Assembly: GCA_934045905.1 (NCBI GenBank)
Contig: OW203762.1
Location: 48,261,411-48,325,410, forward strand
Length of the DNA stretch: 64,000 nt
Direction: 5' to 3'
Source of the DNA: Leuctra nigra
Lineage: Eukaryota > Arthropoda > Insecta > Plecoptera > Leuctridae
Part shown: piece after piece, positions 21,466 through 34,808 of the stretch
Layout of the letters: the number at the start of each line of letters is the position of its first letter
Numbering within the stretch: the stretch's first letter is position 1
Made by a program: the position numbers and the translations under genes
Notes under the pieces: model-generated
Seen by the model: the letters and a program-made list of their open reading frames with translations, nothing else
Databases searched by the model: none
What the model was told of the DNA's origin: nothing

Positions 21466-24400
21466 GCATATTGGCTAAATGAAGAGCCATTGTCATGAAT
21501 TCAATTCATTATTTGCGAGTCGGTAATGACCGTGTAATCTGCAGGCTCAACGACAGATATTTTACATCACTCAATTAAAGCAATTTCATGTTCACATCTC
21601 CGGATAGTGTGTGAGCGAATATTTCAAATGGTTAAGAAGTCATACAGAACAATGATGATTCTAGATGTGACATCACTCAAGCAGTTATTTGCAAGATTTA
21701 TTTATGCAATTTATGCAATTAATTAGGTGTATGCCACATCTATCAAATAGTAATTCACTGTTGTATTTATACTCTCTGATGTCATTTTGAAATAATAGGG
21801 AAGTCTCGTGAAGATTTGAATTCAGAATAATATTTATTTTATGAAAGTTGAGATGTTGCTGAACACAGATGTGGTATTATTTTTGTTGTTGGACGAATAG
21901 TTCTCATGTAATTAATTTACAAAGTTTGATAGATCTCCTCTCATTTAAAAACAGGAAAATTGGCAATGACATCACAGTTTGCTATATTGCCATGGCAACA
22001 AGGGAATCCCCATGTCAACACAATGTTAATGACTTGGAAATGACATCACAGTTCTGATTCTTGTTACAGGCCGTTTTTCCCGCCAAAAATCCTATGATAT
22101 TTGAACTCGATTTTTATGAATGAAAATTTAAGATTTCACAGGTAATAAGTGTATTTGTCATTATTATTTGTGTTTATTTATAGAAATTTACTAGAATAAA
22201 ATTTCATGAGACTTTCCTATTGCAAATTTTGTTCGCCCTACAGATAAGCTCCGATTAGAGCTTGTAGGATTTATAAGTTACATTTCTGTTATTTTTATTG
22301 TAAATAATGATCAATAAAAAAACAATCGATTGATTGATTGATTGAAAAAGATTAATTCAGTTCAATACACTATGTTCCTCTTTCCACCTTAATAGAAGGA
22401 AATTACTCCTGTCTGCATGTTACATAAAATCCGAATTCTGCCACCATTTGTTATTTTAATTAGGCAATATGGACTACTTTAACAGTAATATTATTATTCT
22501 GTTTTAGTAACACTGTTACTCATTTTAATTACCTTTGCTAATTAAATAAACTAAAACAATATAATTTAAAACTTTATGATACATTTTATGATACAGTTAT
22601 TTTTATGATACTGTTTAGTGACTTTCAACACACTCTTTCAATTTGCTTTGATTATTTGATAGATGTATGAAGATATCGGTACATACTTATTCATTTCTGC
22701 GTTCAATGGCGTCAGTATACTGACGTGTCTCTCGCTTCAAGTTGTAACTTGCAGCCGTTTGTTCCGACTCACTTAGCCACTGTCAATAATTCGGCGTTAT
22801 CGGCTCTGATTTGCACCCAACTAACAGTGTGTGACGTCATTAGTGGCTCAATTCCTTGTCGCTATCAATTCCATGACTCACCTCGGGCTGCTGTTCTCTC
22901 GGACAAAGCTAGATGTTGTAAGAAGGGAGACTGAAGAAGTGGATAGCATCTCCTAGGGAACAGGTAACGATGACAACCACCTGAGTTGTGAGCTTTTAAT
23001 ACCAGCCACGTCCTTCCTGTGGCGCTGCTATCTGCCTCCAAATAACATTATAGTTACATATTTCAACTTGTTTCGCTCATTGCGCATTACATTATCTGAA
23101 ACGCATCCGATTCCTCTTGCAGATGAGTTTTTCTACTCTGTTGAAATAAACTGTGCTCGCTGTCTGTTGAAAGTGTCGTTCTCTTGACTGCGAGGAAGCT
23201 TGGAACTGAGCTGTAAAATGCTTAGAGTTTTGTTAGAGGCACGGGGAAAATGTCTACAAGAATATCCATTAATTTCAATTTTGAACGAAAAAAGACGTTG
23301 TTTTTTTCTCCATGGGAAAAATGTTTACAAGTAATACCTGTTAGTACAAGTAGAAGACTCTCATTATTTTTTAACGAACCATTCTGCCGGGACGAAGCAA
23401 GGAAAAGAGGTATTATGGAAAATCTTATTAAAAGAATCTGTTTTTTAATTTAATCTCCAAAGAAGACGAAACCTTTTTAAAAAATGTCTTTGTCCGAATA
23501 AAAAACTGTGAAATATACAATAGATAACTTTTCACTTCTCTGGAAACACAATGGAAAGATTATTTGTATCTTACAAATTTATTAATATTATTATCTAGAT
23601 ATTGTATACAAATTGTTTGATAGTTGTACTCATCTTTAAAACTAAGTAATAGAAGCTTGTAACTGTTGATTTGAAAAACGTATTTCTATCAATCGCACCA
23701 AGCGGATGATGAATGTAAACTGCAATATTATTATTTAATTGTATAAAACTAGTTGCACCTCTATGCAAGTAAACGGTTAGTAAATATGTCCCTTTAATAA
23801 AGTTAATTGTTTATAATAAATTGCAAAAGTACAACGGACGGTCATTTTAAGTAATAATAAAGGAATGATATGAAAGAGAAAGGACACTTCATTGAATTTG
23901 AATATTGTGCAAATTCCTCGTAAACAATGTAATATTACAAAATTAGTATGCAGATGATGGCTAGTGAATTCATAGAACTGTATCAATTAAGCAAGTCTAG
24001 ACGCAATATGTTTTTCTAAAGCCTTCAATTGAGTGCTGTTATTGTGGAATTTCATTTGAGAACAAACACTGCAAATACATTTGGAATTGATTGAATCTTA
24101 AAGCGGAATCGCATTTCAATCAGGTTTAGGGATGCGTAATTCTCCAGCTGACGTAGCAACGCATAGTCGCTGACTTTCAGCTATATCTTTCTCATTTTCA
24201 GAAGTTAACACTCTGCAAACAAGCGGTACATGATGTAGTTCACACATGAAATGTACACTTAGAAGTTAACATTATCTATGCATTTTACAATATGATGTAA
24301 AATACAAACTAGTCAATCTCCACCATACGGAATGACATTTCCTAGTTCTCTACCTTGCCGATAGAGGCGGGCGTGTAGATATATACACAGAGCAAAGCCA

Positions 24401-25595
24401 GTCGACTAAATCCAATCGAAACTTTCCTAGTTTTCCCGTAACTTACAAATCCTATTTCCCATAGGAAAACATGGACTGACTGGATGTAAGAAAGTTTTTC
24501 AAAGACAACTCATGATTCGGTGTCATCTTTAACACATACTGAAAAATATTCCATTAACGTGTTCCGCGAGAGTCTCGAGAATATGACGCGAACTGCGAGA
24601 ACTTGGAACGCGAGAGAATATCGAACAGCCATATCGGATTGATCGATGGCCACTTGTTCAATTTGCATTATTGTGTTCGTTCAGATAGAGAAATAGCATT
24701 CAGCTACACTATTACAATATTTCTCGTTTAGTTGCATTGAATAAGTAGCCATTTGGATCGACCAATGCTTCATGTTTTATTGCCAAGAAGTTTCATTGCA
24801 AGTGCAGTTCGCAATACATTTTGCTGTTTAAATTTCTACAAAAGAATGCATAAGAGTTAGCATGAAATAAGTACAATATTATTGCCATGGTCTAAAAGTG
24901 GCATAGCGGTTTTTTAGCTGAAATCTTTTTCAATTTTTTGGGTCTTCTTCAACTCTGAAAAATTCAGAAACTGACTCATTTACCTTCAAACAATTTTATC
25001 AACACATTATCATTACAATGAAGTCAGTGGAATTATATTATTCTATTGGTCTCATACAGTTTAGTATTTACAATAATTTACAAAATAACGTCACATGTAG
25101 AAGAAAAATCTTAAATCCTACATCTGCCACCATTTGTAATATTGGTAATGTGTTATTTTTGTCAATGTTATATAAGCGAATTTAAACAACATAAAGCCTT
25201 TTACCTTTATCTCATATTTTCAATTATAATATGCTAATAAATATCAAATGCCATAATCAAATCGAGTTTCAATAACAAATGGATGTGACAATTTTGAAAT
25301 ATCACATAGTGAAAAGATAATAGTGTTTCAATTAAGAGTTTTAACCGTTTGAGACTCCTGAACGATATCATCTACCACAAACAAGTATAGATACATTTAA
25401 ATTGTATTAAAATCATCCATCAGCTACAATTCGCAATCATGAAAATCATAGTAATTATCATAATGATTTCAAATAAAAACAACAACATTAATCAAATCAA
25501 ATCGATTTTTAATAACAAATTGTTTTGATTACAAATCAATCATGGTTAGTGCTTGATTTTATATTAAAAAAATCTTCCAGAACCCGGATGGTATT
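21466..25595. other. Non-coding AT-rich stretch
   Basis: No exon recognised. It holds a short (GATT)n tract at 22322-22345 and inverted fragments of the CAAATGGTGGC repeat family near 22441 and 25130. Open frames are short and without family features. Confidence 0.4.
22322..22345. repeat. (GATT)n microsatellite
   Basis: About five GATT units ending in GATTGAAAAA. Confidence 0.85.
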
Positions 25596-25686
25596 AAGGA
25601 TGTGCGAAGAAAGCATTATCCGGCCGAACCGGGGCTCCTGGGTTCAACTCCCGTCTCGACCGGATATTTTTTATTTCGCACATCCT
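25596..25686. repeat. Short snap-back element with a tRNA-like B box
   Basis: The ends are inverted: AAGGATGTGCGAA on the left and TTCGCACATCCTT on the right, with a second nested pair ATCCGGCCGAACCGG / CTCGACCGGAT. Inside is GGGTTCAACTCCCG, close to a B box. It could be a tiny MITE that captured a tRNA fragment or a degenerate tRNA-related SINE. No full cloverleaf is seen. Confidence 0.5.
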
Positions 25687-27111
25687 TTCATATAAAAGAA
25701 GTTCAAACTTAATTCAGCTGATCTTAAATACTTTCTCTTGATCTCATACAATTTGCATCTCCATGACGAGTCGTTGTCTCCTCGAGAATTACGCGTCTCT
25801 TACTAAAAGATTGTTGGGGGAGGGCGGGCAAAACTCGTTTGTACAAGACTGTGTATTTAGGGGGATATTATTAGAAAAAATATATTAGTGAGCATTATGT
25901 AAGTCAAGTCAATGGTTAAAAAAGAATAATGCCATCAAACGGTTTAACTAAATAGTATTAACCCGATTGTTTTCTACATTCTGTATTTATCCGTGAAATG
26001 AAGAGAATAAAGTTCAGGTTTTGACTCCAACAGTCGGAAGATTCTCAGTGTGAATGTTACAACTCGTAACTTCAACAATGGCATCACGACGCAAACGTGA
26101 CATAATTCCTAACACAAATCGAGCCTAAAATGAGCCAAGTTACATTGAAATATTACTCTAACAAGGGCGAGTGAAAAGAGGGGATGTTAAATTGAAGCGG
26201 CGTGCCATTGTGTCGCTATTCTGAATAAAAAGTAAAACATTCCGATTCAATTCCACAATGTTCGAAGTTAACGCGAGTAAAACAACGTTTTTATGAATTG
26301 GATATAAACGTAATTCGAACTTTCAATACAACTAAAATGTTAATTACCTTGTATAAATCTGCAAAAAGACATGGCTTTTATATTCGCAGATTCGATGTAA
26401 TGCTTAAAATGAGAATATACAAGTATACTCTGTATTTTATATTGAACACCACAGATAATTAAAATAAGTATGCGTAGTTGCAAATGAAATCCCAATTCCA
26501 CAAATCAAATAAATAATGATAAAAGAACTGAGATCAATAAACTTGTTGCTCATGTACTTCCACTCATATCATCGAAGAATCGCAATTATGTGTTCCTCCA
26601 GCTACACAAAAACACAGTCAATTGAAAGTACAACAGAAAACCGTGGACTGTGAGCAACCAAAATATCAACCCGATCACAAGCGAACATGTTTGTTTTTGA
26701 TGGGAGAAAGAGAAATAGTAAACTATGTGAGAGAGAGAGATAGATAGAGAGAAAGCGAACTCTTGTAGTAGAATGTAAGAATGGATCGAGACTAAGCTGC
26801 ATTGACTGTCAGTGCGGCACGTCCAGCTGCAATTGTTGCAAAGGTAGAAAATACCACAGATATTCAACTGGACGGAAATAATGCTCCTCAAGACTGTGAA
26901 TTCAGTTAGTGTTTCTTTCAACATTTATTTGGTTCAATGACTTTTTAGAAATTCGTTTGCAAAATCATCTTCTTATTTCGTGATTATTGTTGTACATTGT
27001 GAGTCGATCGCTTGCTTAAGGGAACGCTCTAAACATTTAATTGTTATCTGTTTTTATATCCTCGTTGTGTTGAAAATATTGAGATATAGAGTAGTTGCTT
27101 GTTAACTATAA
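25687..27111. other. Non-coding stretch
   Basis: No exon or element recognised apart from a GA/GATA tract at 26730-26755. Confidence 0.4.
26730..26755. repeat. (GA)n/(GATA)n microsatellite
   Basis: GAGAGAGAGA followed by GATAGATAGAGAGA. Confidence 0.85.
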
Positions 27112-28195
27112 AAACTAGGAAAACGCTCGGTGTAACGCGTTGATGAGCGAGCACCGACACGCACGACATCGTCAATCAAGCACGATCCATTCAATCAAAG
27201 ATAACTAACTTTACATTATTTATTACCAATTTTCCTTGCAACTTTTCTTAAACACTCTGGATCAATTAAATAACAGATTATTGTATACTGATATTTTTCC
27301 ATCAATCTCTTTGGACAGATATTCAAACACTTAAAACAGCAATAAGTCTGTAAATAATTCTTGGCCGATTGGGCTGGAAATGTGTACAATATGATGATAT
27401 TTAGTCAAAACGTTGTTTTCATAACTGTAAAACACAATCCATATCGTAAAATAAATTATTTAAGATAAGGTATACCTATACCTATGTATATGAAATACCT
27501 ACATTACATTTTGACTACATTATGTATTGCAATATGATTCACTAAGAAAAGAATCTGTCTTACATTGATATTGAGAATAGCCATCTATAAACTTTGCTTT
27601 GCTACATAGAGCAACCCAGAATGCAGTGGAATTTCTGTTTTGAAATGTCATTTCTGACAGTTATTAAAACTGTCAATAAGTGCATCTATGTTCTTGACTG
27701 GTAGGGCTGAAAATTCGTAAAATAAGAGACAATGTTGGTCTGAACGACCATGCAAAATATGAGTTTGATTAATCAGATTAATCGAAGACCATTTGATAGG
27801 TCAAATGGTGGTGTGGCTATAGGCCGTTTTAAATTAAGTATACAAATGTCAGTAAAATGTCTATTACTCTTGAAGCTCATTACAGATTTGTAAAAAATCA
27901 CTTATAATGCTGGTACACATGACCTTGCAAAATTTGGTGATGATCGGTCAAACTATTGCAGTTATATACACAGAGTTTCCTTCATCCCCATTGCCAATCT
28001 AACTATAACTACACATCAAGTTTCCGATGCAACCAAACGAGAATAGTAATTTAATTTGTGTGAAAAAATTGGCCTGATCCATTACTTCGTTTGGCAGGAG
28101 ACGCCAAATGCACAAATACACACACAAAAAAAAAAAGAGATTCGAGCCATAAGTTTCAAGTGGAGACGCTCGCTACGCTCGCTTGAATATTTAAA
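27112..28195 (+). mobile_element. Unclassified interspersed repeat, family R1, longest copy
   Basis: It begins near AAAACTAGGAAAACGCTC and GTAACGCGTTGATGAGCGAG and ends near GGAGACGCTCGCTACGCTCGCT. The same two end blocks flank the reverse-oriented copy at 43940-44815 and occur, with internal deletions, at 42761-43015 and 60766-61018. A shared internal block runs AAATAAGAGACAATGTTGGTC...GACCATGCAAAATA (about 27718-27765). The unit is about 1.08 kb with no coding capacity. No clear terminal inverted repeats or target duplication are seen, so I leave the class open. Confidence 0.65.
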
Positions 28196-29375
28196 AATTG
28201 CATTCAACTCTTTACCTTACCAATTCGACCTGAAAACAAACTTGTTGATCAACTTCGAACTAATGTAGGTATTTTTTTTTTGATTCTGGAACAAATATTT
28301 CTGGTCCTTTTTGAGATAATGTTATCAATTTTGCGGCATTATGCGTATATGAACGGCTGTTATAAATTAATGAAAAATAATAATTATACTGTTAACCAAA
28401 ATAAATTTCGAATGTTAAAAAATAAATAAATAGTACGACAAATGTATATTTTTTTATTTTTGTTCATGTATTCTCTTCATTCAAGAAAATGTGGTTTCCA
28501 TATAATACGTTCCTAAAGTCGGTCAATTTTCCAAGTTAAATTCTCACATGTCGGTTAACTACACGGGTCTGAGTTCGTTAACTAAAATGTAAAGTTTGAA
28601 AAGAACAGTGTAATCAAGATGAATGATGTATTGTCGGCGACAATGGATTGCGAATTGCTCCCGTGCTCCTGAGTGACGCATGTTTCCTGACAGAAGTCTG
28701 TCGCAGAGTCGCAGAACGTTTATATATTGATAATTCAACGTAATTAAATTCCATGGATTTTACTTCACTTTAAGAAAGAAGTATAATTTGAATGCGGTTC
28801 TGATTTAGATTGAGTTGTGACTTATTTGTACTGCTTCTCAGCTTTCTGTTCATTCGCGTAACTCCGCATTTCTAAAGGCACATTGTTTCTAAAGAACAAT
28901 AATCAAACTAAACTTTCACTGAATAAAATGCATGGAAAGGCGTCGCGATATAAGGAAACGAACAGAGGTATTTACTTAGTCGGTCTTGTGAATGAGTATC
29001 TGCACGTGCTGGAGACAGCATGGGATTGCTTCGCAGGTAGCGTCGCCGTCGCGGCGGCAGCGGGGTCGCTGAAGTGTGCGTTATTTCCCTGGAGGAGGGC
29101 GACGCTCAATGCATGCGTGACAGACGCGTGCGCAGATTAGTTTTACAACCAGTCTCGGTGAAGACGGTTTGCATTTTGTTATTCGACACAAAAGCTCGAT
29201 TATATCGGATGAAAGATTATACGTTTCTTTATCACTCATGAAGCTGATGGCTAATGCAGGACGTTTACATTATAAAACGTTCACCTGCTTCCTTAATGCT
29301 TTTATAGATAGGGACACAGATCATAGAAAGTCGTAGGGAGTCAAAGTCATCCGTCTAGTTGTAGGAGTGCAATAA
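28196..29375. other. Non-coding stretch
   Basis: No recognised exon. A CpG-rich patch at 29030-29140 (GTCGCCGTCGCGGCGGCAGCG) stands out from the AT-rich surroundings. It is open in more than one frame on both strands but matches no family I recognise. Confidence 0.4.
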
Positions 29376-30640
29376 CATAGATATTATGGTTTATGGCGCT
29401 CAACAGCGAGGTTATCAGCGCCAGTCAAGTCGTACAACAAGGTGTTGTAATAAAATATGTATCGCTAGTGAAGTCATGGTGTATAAAATAGAGTCATATT
29501 GGTGAAAATCAACTTGATATTACGCTAGTGCGAGTCAAATCATGTCAGATATAGTGAATTAAGTCTAGATAAAATATGAGCTAGTTTTGCAGTAAAAACT
29601 GAAATCATATTGAGCAAGGTGCCGTTTTTATAAATACTGGCCCTGGCTCATCTAAAACTACTTGTTTGTTATTAAAACTTCTTACAGCGTGGTGCTGTGC
29701 GTGATCAGAAAAATCTAATGTCCCAGTGTCCTTCAGAAAGCCAATTAGCTTGTCGATAGATTTTTCATCGTGTCCTAGCTTTGATCACTCGAGAGACGAT
29801 GGCGACGGCGTGCTTGGCGGTGTTCTTCACATTCCGTTAGCAAGTGATGGACTGTCAGAAGAACATCACACGTTGTGCTTGTTCCACTCATCTTATAAGA
29901 TAGCCATGTATGTCCAATCCGGGATCGAGCAACGACGACCTCCTCCCTCCGAGATCGACGTGTTGACGATTGCCAATGAACCATATCTTCGCGGACACTC
30001 TTTTGAATAGCAGTTTAAGTCAGATGCTGGTACAGATCTATAGTCAGTGTGATAGTTTGCGTCTTTAGCTGATTTGACAGCTTGATCATTTCCAAGTATC
30101 CCAGAGTGACCTGGGACCCAGTAGAACGCAACTTCTGTCCATTGTAGGTGGAGATCTAGAAGAGCAACATGCATTTGCTGTACAAGGCGATCCTTAGGGT
30201 ACAGTGTTTGTAATGCTTGCAGAGAGCTAAGAGTCGGAACATAAAAGGAATTTAGTTCGGTCGTCTGTTTTCATAAAAGTAAGGGCTCGGAGGATGGCGT
30301 ACATCTCTGATGTGAACACACTGCAAAGTGAGTTCAGTTTGAAACACACTTGCGTGCCACCGAGTATGTACGGACATCTAACAGCATTGTCAAGTTTAGA
30401 ACCATCGGTGTACACGGTGTACACTTTCGCATAGTCAGGGTAAGAGTCAAGTAATAAAAACATCTGCTGGTACATCGCCGGTGGAGTCGAAGTCTTAAGG
30501 ACTTTTGTCAGGTGCAGAAGGCAATTATTTCTGGGCACAGTCCAGTTAGCTACTTCGCTGGATGGTAGGCAGAGAAGTCAGCTTCTTGAAGTAGCTCGCT
30601 ATACTTATGCCAACAGGTCTCGTGACCGTTGGCCTGTTCA
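29376..30640 (-). mobile_element. Degenerate non-LTR retrotransposon, 3' end (I-clade-like, with RNase H)
   Basis: On the minus strand broken frames encode an RNase H domain followed by a Cys/His-containing C-terminal tail. The 3' untranslated end is about 29425-29376 and carries GGCGCTGATAACCTCGCTGTTGAGCGCC followed by a TAAACCATAATA-like tail, split here as GGCGCTGATAACC and CTGTTGAGCGCC. This hairpin-like ending is typical of insect I-group elements. The 5' part, including the reverse transcriptase, is missing, so the copy is 5'-truncated, the usual outcome of target-primed insertion. The 5' border near 30640 is approximate. Confidence 0.75.
29630..30625 (-). pseudogene. RNase H and C-terminal region of a non-LTR retrotransposon ORF2, broken
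   Basis: Three frame segments can be read in order. About 30538-30227 has V-Y-T-D-G-S-K (the first catalytic Asp of RNase H) and T-S-E-M-Y-A-I-L-R-A-L (the Glu-containing helix), ending at C-S-D-S with the third catalytic Asp. About 30174-29893 has V-A-F-Y-W-V-P-G-H-S-G-I-L-G-N-D, the fourth RNase H motif. From ~29984, in another frame, comes R-I-G-H-T-W-L-S-Y, then T-C-D-V-L-L-T-V-H-H-L-L-T-E-C, the C-terminal domain seen in such elements. At least two frame breaks and an in-frame stop near 30560 make it non-functional. The enzyme would remove RNA from the RNA-DNA hybrid during retrotransposition. Confidence 0.8.
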
Positions 30641-30959
30641 AGTAAGTAAGTTCATTTGCTGGGCAACAATTAGATCTCAAAGTTACTAGTACATGTGAAT
30701 ATTCTTATCGACTCTGTGGCAATATTAATTTTTGCGTCTGAATTATAGTTTTTTCGTCTTCAACAATATTCATCAATTATTATATTGGCAATTTTTTTTT
30801 TTACTTATTCCTTATATTAATTTATTTCTGCACGAAATAGTACATACCTAAGAGGAGGTTTATTACAACCACCGTGATTACAACTAACGATGTCTAATGA
30901 ACAATCTATAGTGTTAAAGCTGAAACAGTTTTAAATAAAACTGTAATTTACACGATACC

Positions 30960-31760
30960 TACGCCGGAAGCGTATTTCCAAAGTATACCCAGCCCCAGCG
31001 CACCGTCGACTGATTGGTGTGTCTTGGTCACGTGGTCTTAATTAAATGATCACATAGGTTGCGAAACTGAAAGTTATCTGTCAAAACATCTCAACCCAGA
31101 TCTCAACACCATCTCAACAGCCACGCACTAAGAAAAATTCTTCGAAATGTATAATGAGAGAAAATCCTTTGATTGATATCTGTCCATATTGAGACCTGCA
31201 ATCCTATTCATATCGTTTTACTATCCTTTCGTTATTACTAACTATTATTGAAGAAATCTATGGCGCTATCTTCTAAAGTTCAACGTAAGCTGCAAACTAT
31301 TTATTGGTGCGAAGAAACGTTGACATTGTGACATAATGCATAACTCTGACACAAATAGATTGTGTCACTCATCTACATGTGTTAAGATTATTCACCCGCA
31401 ATTTGCAAAATAGTAAATGTCAGTCACTGAAAGTGTGGTGTGAACTGACACTGACGATTGTAAGGTTAAAAAGTGTTAGTCTTCTATGGAAGCAACTATA
31501 CTAATGGGCTATTGAGAAAGACAATACGCAGAGCATTAAAAACACTTTAAGATGCACATTTAATACGTATCATCTTCGTTTCCTCCGTGGATAACTTAAC
31601 TTATTTATCTTTGACCGTGATGGGTTGAGATGTTTTGACAGATAAGTTTCAGTTTCGCGACCGAGGTGATCATTCAACCATCGACCACGTGACCAAGACA
31701 CACCAATCAGTCGCCGGTGCGCTGGGGCTGGGTATACTTTGGAAATACGCGTCCCGCGTA
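30960..31760. mobile_element. 801-bp non-coding element with ~140-150-bp inverted arms
   Basis: The left arm (30960 to about 31105) and right arm (about 31612 to 31760) are inverted copies with few mismatches. Shared blocks are GCGTATTTCCAAAGTATACC, CCCAGCCCCAGCGCACC, GACTGATTGGTGTGTCTTGG, TCACGTGGTC and TATCTGTCAAAACATCTCAA. The outermost match is TACGC...GCGTA. The interior of about 500 bp has no ORF. The architecture fits a non-autonomous DNA transposon or foldback element. No target duplication is evident. Confidence 0.75.
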
Positions 31761-34700
31761 CCGCATTTATTATTGATGTGCGCTTGATAACATGAGAACC
31801 AATATAATGTAGGTACATAAATATACTTGTATTGTTATTGTTTTCCTGTTCTAATTATTTGTATTTATGTGTCGAATTTAGTTCATTTCACCCGACAGGA
31901 CTTGACTCAAGTTAACTTTAAAGTAAATTACGACTTCAAAGTTTCAAACTATAACATAGCAATTTCATTCTCGAATAAATGAGGTTTTTTGCACTCACTT
32001 ATGTAGGTGTATGAGACCCCTTGTGCTTTATTTGCAAAACAACTCGCGGCAAAGAGAAGCGACACCGAATTGCATTAATTTTCAAACGTATGCAGATAGT
32101 ACTTAGAAATTATACAAAAAGTCTGAAACGACACAAAACGAAGTTTGAAAGACACGTAAAAAGGACGCTGTTTAATAAGTGAAATAATAAAATGCGACTT
32201 GCTTCGTGTGGTTAAAAAACTTGAGTAATTACTGTTTCCGTGTGCGGAATATGTATAGATAACATGGTATATACTCTGGTGCATTTGGTTGACTTCCAAA
32301 CACTTACATCAATATATCTCGATTAAACACGACATTCGCGCTTTATGGAACATTTTCAATTAAAGTTTTCATATTAAGTGAGCGAGTTTAAAACAATAAA
32401 GTATCCGTATTATTGTTTAGTTGCACATTTTTTTTCTCTTAAACTCATTGACTTCCATTTAGCAGTACTTCTATTTCTTCTCTAAAATTCATAGATTTCC
32501 ATGTTGTATTTCTATTTCTTCTCTAAAATAATTGTATACTAACAATAATGTATTCCTAATTTTATTTCTTCACTAAAACCTAAGGATTCCATCCACTACT
32601 TCATGTATGTCCTCATATCTAAACTCAAAGAATTCTATACGAGTATGTGGTACTTCCAACTTTGTACTCTTCCTAATGATTTATTAATTTGTCTTTCAAC
32701 ATGTGACGATAGATGCAGCAACAATGGCGAGCAAATCGCTGAACTAAATGTCCCCATGCGCAGGGCAACGAGAATGAACCGAGTCGTAGGCTCATGTTTT
32801 GTACAAATGCAATTCCAGAGTGTCTCCGAAACGTTCGGCACAGATTCCTCCAGCACGTTGATCCGAATCAACCGGCTCGTCTTCTTCCTCCATGCAGGCC
32901 GCAGTTGTTGTGTTTTTCTTTCTTACAATCAATAGTTAGACTTTAACCGCAGGGCTTTCCATGAATTTACTTTAACTCGATTATTCAACATGGCTGAGAC
33001 TCTTTTCCTCTTTTGAAATCAACAGAGAAATGCCATTGGTTATTCGAGAACTTTGCATAAATTTAAATAGATTGAATAACGAACTCCACTGACCCGTCTC
33101 AATCCGGCCGAATGTCACTTCTCGTTTCTCGTCTCGTTCTTCGTGCTTTGCAAGGCGCTTTGTTTTATTTATTAAATGTTACATTGTTTATTTGCTGGTC
33201 TGTCTCGACCGAGTCCCGATCTGTCATGACCGACGCCAGCGCTGCGGCGGAGTTCAGAACCATTGTTTATTCCGGGATTAGGACTTCAAACAGGACTTTG
33301 TTGGCAATATATCATTGGTATCAATATCGTCACGGCCGTGTCCTCGGCGTTAGCACAACAAAACTAAACGAAATTCACACTTTGCAAACTATACTCTTAT
33401 TGACCAGCGAACAATTACAAACCCTCATCTTCCTCAAGATACAACTTACATTTGAACAACTCAGAAGCCGAGAAGGATAAGTAACTTCAGCAGCAACTCG
33501 AATAATCAAGGGATTAAGTAGATTTAGAAAGAGAAACTCCTGGTTGGGTTTGTTTCCTTGATGTTCATGATGTTACATAGTAAATGTCAAAAATAAGTCC
33601 AGGAATTAAAATCTATTAAATCAATTAGTTAATCATGTAACCTCTGAAGTGGTGACCGAAGAGTTAGCCCTATTGGCTTCTGAGCTGTCCATTTGATACG
33701 TCATAACATCCAATCCAACACTTTCTCGACTGCCACGAAGATGATGGTACTCAACGGCAACATTTCTTTGTGAAAATCAACCTGTTGTTTTTCACATCGC
33801 ATCCTTTCATTTAAAGCAATTGTGTTACAGCCGCGGTTTACTACTTACACCATATTATACCACAAGTGTGTCCATTGCGTCTACAAATACAAAAAATGAA
33901 AAACGTTTTCAAATAATTTCAGAGTCGAGTATCAATTAACTAGACATTTACCTGAAATGAGTCAAATAGTGAAGTGATTCGAGATCAATAAACTCTTTTA
34001 GAACGATTTACTTCTGTTGAATCCAGTCGTTACGTCACCGTCGACGACGCCCTTGCACTGTTTTATTCATAAGAAATAAACCCTTTGTTATTCTGCATAC
34101 TCTTTTCAATTTCAACACTTTATACGCAGCCAAGAGGAGAGCTTTTTAGTGGATACTTTCAATGTTGGGAATAGCAATAAACCTATTTTATCGTGTTTTC
34201 AAAAAATTACTTTTTTTACTGCCGGCCATTTTTATTTAATCTTCCGTATTTTGAATACTACATTGATAATAATGATAATATTTCAATGAATATTGTGTTT
34301 TTAAACGGATATTATACGCTTTGTTATTGAAATAAGGAGGTTAAAATGCGCATTTCATTGGATAATTTAGAATAGTAGGTACACTTCTTTCCGGAGGAGT
34401 TCAAACATTATAGGACTTGTAGTCCACACGTCGTATATCTCTGCACAAAAATAGTTCTTAGCTGAATTGAAAATTAAACCCAGTACTTGTTTTGACGACA
34501 TTCGTGTAATAATTGTCTTATAATAGGTATGATGGTCTTGCATCATCATTGTATGCATACGCTGCGTCTAGAAGCTATTTAGTGGTGAGGTCGTTACACT
34601 ACACCGAATTACACTGGTTTACCGTAAGCATCATCATGGCATTTCTTGATATCAATAATGGAAAATATTACATTTTGATATTATTTTGATTATTAGTAAA

Positions 34701-34808
34701 ATTGTAGCATTGTTCACTACAAAACATAATACCATATCCAAACTCGCTAACAATTTGTTACCCCGTATACGAGTATAGAGGGCCGTGAAAATCGGGAAAT
34801 AGCACACG
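31761..34808. other. Non-coding stretch
   Basis: No recognised exon. A 122-codon plus-strand frame at 33112-33480 begins with a hydrophobic segment and sits in a CpG-richer patch, but it shows no family feature and no splice or promoter context that I trust. Confidence 0.4.

Noticed and set aside
33112..33480. 122-codon plus-strand frame with a hydrophobic start
   Set aside because: A possible signal anchor, but no family match, and the rest of the frame is random-looking; not enough to call a gene.
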